Origin: Lysobacter capsici
GTDB lineage: Bacteria > Pseudomonadota > Gammaproteobacteria > Xanthomonadales > Xanthomonadaceae
DNA length: 64,000 nucleotides
Assembly (NCBI RefSeq): GCF_018732085.1
Contig: NZ_CP076103.1
Location: 1,240,001 to 1,304,000 of the forward strand
Reading direction: 5' to 3'
The notes below the pieces were generated by a model, which worked only from the letters and a program-made list of their open reading frames with translations, was not told where the DNA came from and made no database searches. A program made the position numbers and the translations under genes. Of the stretch, positions 60,708-64,000 are shown one piece after another (within the stretch, counting starts at the first letter, position 1; the number at the start of each line of letters is the position of its first letter).

Positions 60708-62462
60708 ATGCTGCAATTCGAACGCCGACTGGAAGAACGTTTTCCGCAATGGTTCCGTGGCCGCCGCGCCGCGCTGGCCCGGCCGTTGATCCGGACCATC
60801 GGGCGTTGGTCGAAATTCGACCACATCGACCAGTTCCTGGCCGAAACCAGCCACCTGCGCGATTTCGATTTCGTCAGCGCGTCGCTGGATTTCGTCCAGG
60901 CGCGCTATCTGCTCGATTCGGCCGAGCTGCAGCGCATTCCGCGCAGCGGCCGGCTGCTGATCGTGGCCAACCATCCCTCCGGCGCGGTCGACGCGCTGGC
61001 CCTGCTCGACGCGGTCGGGCGGGTGCGGCGCGACGTCAAGATCATCGCCAACGACCTGCTGCTGGCCCTGGACGGGCTGACCGGGCTGCTGCTGCCGATC
61101 CGCATCCTCGGCGGCCGGCCGAGCGCGGAGAGCCTGCACGCGATCGAGGCGGCGTTGAACGAGGAGCAGTGCGTGATCGTGTTCCCGGCCGGTGAAGTCG
61201 CCCGCCTGGGCCTGCGCGGAGTCACCGACGGGCGCTGGCAGCGCGGCTTCCTGCGCTTCGCCCGGCGCACCAACGCGCCGGTGCTGCCGGTGCGGATCGA
61301 GGCGCGCAATTCGGCGCTGTTCTACGGCGCCTCGGCGCTGTTCAAGCCGGCCGGCACGGCCTTGCTGGCGCGCGAGATGTTCGCCCGCCGCGCCCGCCGC
61401 ATCGCCCTGCGCATCGGCCGCCCGCTGCATCTGCCCGCCGACGGCAACCCGAACCAGTTGCTGCGCGAGGTGCGGCGCGAACTGCACGCGATCGGCACCC
61501 CGCGCGAACGCGCCGCGCCGGTCGGGCCCGAGCCGCTGATCGAGCCGGTCGATCCGGTCCAGGTGCGCGCGGGCGTGGACGCGCTGGAATCGCTGGGCCA
61601 GACCCTCGACGGCAAGCAGATCCGGGTCGGCACCCTGCGTGCGGGTTCGCCGCTGCTGCGCGAAATCGGCCGCCTGCGCGAGCTGACCTTCCGCGCCGTC
61701 GGCGAGGGCACCGGCCAGCGCCTGGACGTGGACATCTACGACAGCTGGTACGAACACATCGTGCTGTGGGACGAGGCCGAGGCGAAGATCGCCGGCGCCT
61801 ACCGCATCGCGCGCGGCAGCCGGGTGCTGGCCGAACGCGGCCTGGCCGGTTTGTACACCGCGTCCTTGTTCCGCTACGCCGACGATGCGGTGCCGCGCCT
61901 GGCCCAGGGCATGGAACTGGGCCGCAGCTTCGTCGCGCCCGAATACTGGAACAGCCGCAGCATCGATTACCTGTGGCAGGGCATCGGCGCCTATCTGATG
62001 CGGCATCCGAGCGTGCGTTACCTGTTCGGGCCGGTGTCGATCAGCGCCGCGCTGCCGCCGGACGCGCGCGAGCAGATCGTGGCCTATTACGCGCGCTACT
62101 ACGGCCAGCTGGAATCCGAAGCGTTCTCCAAGCAGCCGTTCGTGTATCGCCAGGCGCCGCCGCAGTTCGACGAACTCGATGCCGCCACTGCCTTCCGCGT
62201 GCTCAAGAACAACCTCGACGCGCTCGGCACCAGCGTGCCGATGCTCTACAAGCAGTACACCGACCTGTGCGAACCCGGCGGCGCGCGCTTCCTCGCGTTC
62301 GGCGTCGACCCGGCGTTCAGCGATTCGGTCGATGGCCTGATCGAAGTCGACCTGCAGCGCCTGCGCCCGAAGAAGCGCGAGCGCTACCTCGGCGCATCGC
62401 CGTCGCGCGCCGAAGCGGGCGCGACGAGCCACGCGCAAGCGGACGCCGCCCCCGACACCTGA
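60708..62462 (+). CDS. PlsC-type acyltransferase fused to a GNAT acyltransferase (OlsF-like)
   Basis: The 584-residue protein has an N-terminal glycerophospholipid-type acyltransferase (IVANHPSGAVDALALL as the His...Asp motif, VIVFPAGEVARLGLRG as motif III) and, from about residue 310, a GNAT acyl domain (LRELTFRAVGEGTG, DIYDSWYEHIVLWDE, KIAGAYRIARG, LELGRSFVAPEYW-like segment). This order matches bifunctional ornithine-lipid synthases of the OlsF type, so production of ornithine or related aminolipids is the likely role. The start ATG 60708 has only a weak ribosome site. Confidence 0.82.
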   Translation: MLQFERRLEERFPQWFRGRRAALARPLIRTIGRWSKFDHIDQFLAETSHLRDFDFVSASLDFVQARYLLDSAELQRIPRSGRLLIVANHPSGAVDALALLDAVGRVRRDVKIIANDLLLALDGLTGLLLPIRILGGRPSAESLHAIEAALNEEQCVIVFPAGEVARLGLRGVTDGRWQRGFLRFARRTNAPVLPVRIEARNSALFYGASALFKPAGTALLAREMFARRARRIALRIGRPLHLPADGNPNQLLREVRRELHAIGTPRERAAPVGPEPLIEPVDPVQVRAGVDALESLGQTLDGKQIRVGTLRAGSPLLREIGRLRELTFRAVGEGTGQRLDVDIYDSWYEHIVLWDEAEAKIAGAYRIARGSRVLAERGLAGLYTASLFRYADDAVPRLAQGMELGRSFVAPEYWNSRSIDYLWQGIGAYLMRHPSVRYLFGPVSISAALPPDAREQIVAYYARYYGQLESEAFSKQPFVYRQAPPQFDELDAATAFRVLKNNLDALGTSVPMLYKQYTDLCEPGGARFLAFGVDPAFSDSVDGLIEVDLQRLRPKKRERYLGASPSRAEAGATSHAQADAAPDT

Positions 62463-62487
62463 CCCCGTCGCCCAGCGAGAACGTGTC

Positions 62488-63318
62488 ATGAGCCCAGCAT
62501 CGATCACGCCCTTGCCGATACGCCGCCGCGCGGTATTCGTGTCCGATGTGCATCTGGGGGCCAAGCACTGCCATGCGGCGGAACTGGCCGATTTCCTGGG
62601 CCATCTGCGCTGTGATCGCTTGTACCTGGTCGGCGACATCGTCGACCTGTGGTGGATGTCGCAGCGGCGCGCGAGCTGGGGCGCGGCGCAGTACCGGGTG
62701 GTCGAGGCGCTGCACGCGCTGGCCCGCGCCGGTACCGAGTTGATCTACGTGCCCGGCAATCACGATCGTTCGGTACGCCGCTTCTGCGGTCTGGCGCTGC
62801 CACGCATGCAGGTGCGCCGGCGCGCGATCCACCTGACCGCCGACGGCCGCCGCTTGTTGGTCACCCACGGCGACGACTACGACACGGTGACCCAGTTCGG
62901 CGGCATGCAGGAGAAATTCGGCGACTGGCTGTACGAACGCATCCTCACCGGCAACCAGCTCACCAACCGGGTGCGGCGCCGCTTCGGCCTGCGCTACTGG
63001 TCGCTGGCGGATTTCCTCAAGCGCCGCAGCGGCGCGGCCGAGCGCTACATCTCGCGTTTCGTCCAGGCCGGCTTGAACGACGCGCGCCAGCGCGGGCTGG
63101 ACGGCATCGTCTGCGGCCATATCCACCGCGCGGCCTTGTTCGAACGCGACGGCTGCATCTATGCCAACGACGGCGACTGGGTGGAAAGCCTGACCGCGCT
63201 GGCTGAAGATCCCGACGGCACGCTGCGGCTGCTGGCGCATACCGGCGAGACCTTGGCCGTGTTGCCGGCGCGCGCGCCTCGGTTGGCGGCGCAGGAAGCG
63301 TTGCCGCACGCGGCTTGA
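62488..63318 (+). CDS. LpxH-like UDP-2,3-diacylglucosamine diphosphatase family phosphoesterase
   Basis: The 276-residue calcineurin-type phosphoesterase shows all metal motifs in order: VSDVHLGAKH, LVGDIVDLWW, VPGNHDRSVR, VTHGDDYD and CGHIHRAA. It is longer and somewhat different from canonical LpxH and belongs to the xanthomonad LpxH-like group often placed beside lipid-modification genes. It follows the PlsC-GNAT gene after 25 bases, suggesting a membrane-lipid operon. Confidence 0.85.
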   Translation: MSPASITPLPIRRRAVFVSDVHLGAKHCHAAELADFLGHLRCDRLYLVGDIVDLWWMSQRRASWGAAQYRVVEALHALARAGTELIYVPGNHDRSVRRFCGLALPRMQVRRRAIHLTADGRRLLVTHGDDYDTVTQFGGMQEKFGDWLYERILTGNQLTNRVRRRFGLRYWSLADFLKRRSGAAERYISRFVQAGLNDARQRGLDGIVCGHIHRAALFERDGCIYANDGDWVESLTALAEDPDGTLRLLAHTGETLAVLPARAPRLAAQEALPHAA

Positions 63319-63339
63319 TACGGGGCGGGCGGCCCTCAT

Positions 63340-63490
63340 CCGCCCTGTCGGGCACCTTCTCCCGCAAGCGGGAGAAGGCAGCGGCGATGCCTCTCGCACC
63401 TTCTCGGCCTTCTCCGCCTTACCCAAGCACGGAACACCACGGCTTCTGGCTCCCTCTCCCGCTTGCGGGAGAGGGCTGGGGTGAGGGCCG
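63340..63490. repeat. Palindromic intergenic repeats (CTCTCCCGC...GCGGGAGAG)
   Basis: CTTCTCCCGCAAGCGGGAGAAG at about 63357-63378 and CTCTCCCGCTTGCGGGAGAG at about 63454-63473 are two perfect palindromes, the second followed by GGCTGGGGTGAGGGC. This is the familiar small intergenic repeat of xanthomonads. It separates the phosphoesterase gene from the racemase gene. Confidence 0.8.
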
Positions 63491-63507
63491 CCGCGCGTTC
63501 GCCGCGA

Positions 63508-64000
63508 TCACCCTTCAGCAATCGCCCGTCGCAACGCCGCCTTCGCCAACAACCGCGTCGAATCCAACGTAGGCAACGCCGAATTCTCATCGCCGATGAT
63601 CAGCGGAATCTCGGTACACCCCAGCACCACCGCATCGCAGCCGCGCGCCTTGAGCCCTTCGATGACCTGCTGGAAATACGCCACCGTCGACGGCTTGAAC
63701 ACCCCGTACACCAGCTCGTCCATGATCAGCCGGCCGATCGCCGCGCGCTGCTGCGCGTCGGGCCGCACGAACTCCAGCCCCAGCGCGCCGAGCTTGTCGG
63801 GATAGACCTCGCTCTCGACCAGCCACTGCGTGCCGGTCAGGCCGATCCGGCGGAAGCCGCGTTCGACCGCGCTGCGCGCGACCACGTCGGCGATGTGCAG
63901 CCACGGCAGCGGCGAGCGCGGCAGCACGTAGTCCATCGCCTGATGGATGGTGTTGTCGGGACAGATCAGGAACTGCGCGCCGGCGCTGGCGAGCTTGTGC
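63508..64000 (-). CDS. Aspartate/glutamate racemase-family protein (partial)
   Basis: The gene runs leftward out of the window; its first codons are beyond base 64000. The visible 163 residues include QFLICPDNTIHQAMDYV, IGLTGTQWLVES, KARGCDAVVLGCTEIPLII (the second catalytic Cys in GCTE) and end RRAIAEG. This is the Asp/Glu racemase fold that uses two cysteines to invert amino acids. Confidence 0.88.
   Translation of the reverse strand, partial: HKLASAGAQFLICPDNTIHQAMDYVLPRSPLPWLHIADVVARSAVERGFRRIGLTGTQWLVESEVYPDKLGALGLEFVRPDAQQRAAIGRLIMDELVYGVFKPSTVAYFQQVIEGLKARGCDAVVLGCTEIPLIIGDENSALPTLDSTRLLAKAALRRAIAEG

Overview
The window is a GC-rich chromosomal segment of a Xanthomonadaceae-type gammaproteobacterium, most likely Lysobacter. 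This rests on the secreted esterase/protease repertoire, an X-T4SS-type effector, an SAH riboswitch ahead of ahcY, and extragenic palindromes of the GTGGGAGGG...CTTCAGCCC type. Species assignment is inference. No database search was possible, so all family names come from reading motifs.

Left flank (1-4665): the 3' end of an unidentified gene, a small secreted protein, an orphan ThiS gene, a GDSL-esterase autotransporter with a strong terminator, and a palindromic repeat. A tRNA-Gly(CCC) follows at 4666-4739.

Island (4716-37683, about 33 kb): the last 24 bases of the tRNA recur exactly at 37660-37683, bounding an integrative element. It carries a tRNA-proximal tyrosine integrase, a MobA/MobL-type (MOBQ) relaxase, a divergent small TraD-like gene and a recognisable oriT between them. 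No mating-pair apparatus is present, so it reads as an integrative mobilizable element. Cargo from left to right: (i) a probable X-T4SS zinc-metalloprotease effector with an overlapping lipoprotein immunity gene, another lipoprotein and a membrane protein; (ii) an XRE regulator with two matched operators, plus a decayed second copy of the regulator; (iii) a Panacea-type antitoxin with a small membrane protein as likely toxin; (iv) ankyrin, PIN and HEPN genes; (v) a lower-GC block with a lipoprotein-like gene, a one-TM protein and a caspase-like protease, the best candidate for an undescribed system; (vi) a four-gene type III CBASS operon (CD-NTase, HORMA, TRIP13-like ATPase, Cap4-like nuclease-SAVED); (vii) a NYN-LOTUS protein; (viii) a second tyrosine integrase; (ix) a mobilization region with an H-NS-like protein bearing a lysine/alanine-rich tail, several unknown small genes and lipoproteins.

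Right flank (37684-64000): the hairpin that probably once terminated the tRNA, a proline-rich membrane protein, a retropepsin-like zinc protease with RimK, an OmpR-type two-component system preceded by a phased TTAA array and an orphan terminator (possible sRNA), ilvE, a DUF4124 protein, a secreted metzincin, metF, a GNAT, an exported alpha/beta hydrolase, a LytS/LytTR pair, ahcY with its SAH riboswitch, an S9 peptidase, an OmpA-family lipoprotein with glycine/aspartate repeats, metK, a PlsC-GNAT fusion resembling OlsF, an LpxH-like phosphoesterase and a truncated racemase. metF, ahcY and metK place much of the methionine/SAM cycle in this chromosomal neighbourhood.

In the island the modules fit one picture: recombination and mobilization genes move the element, H-NS and XRE proteins probably keep it quiet, and the cargo is mainly interbacterial competition and anti-phage defence.
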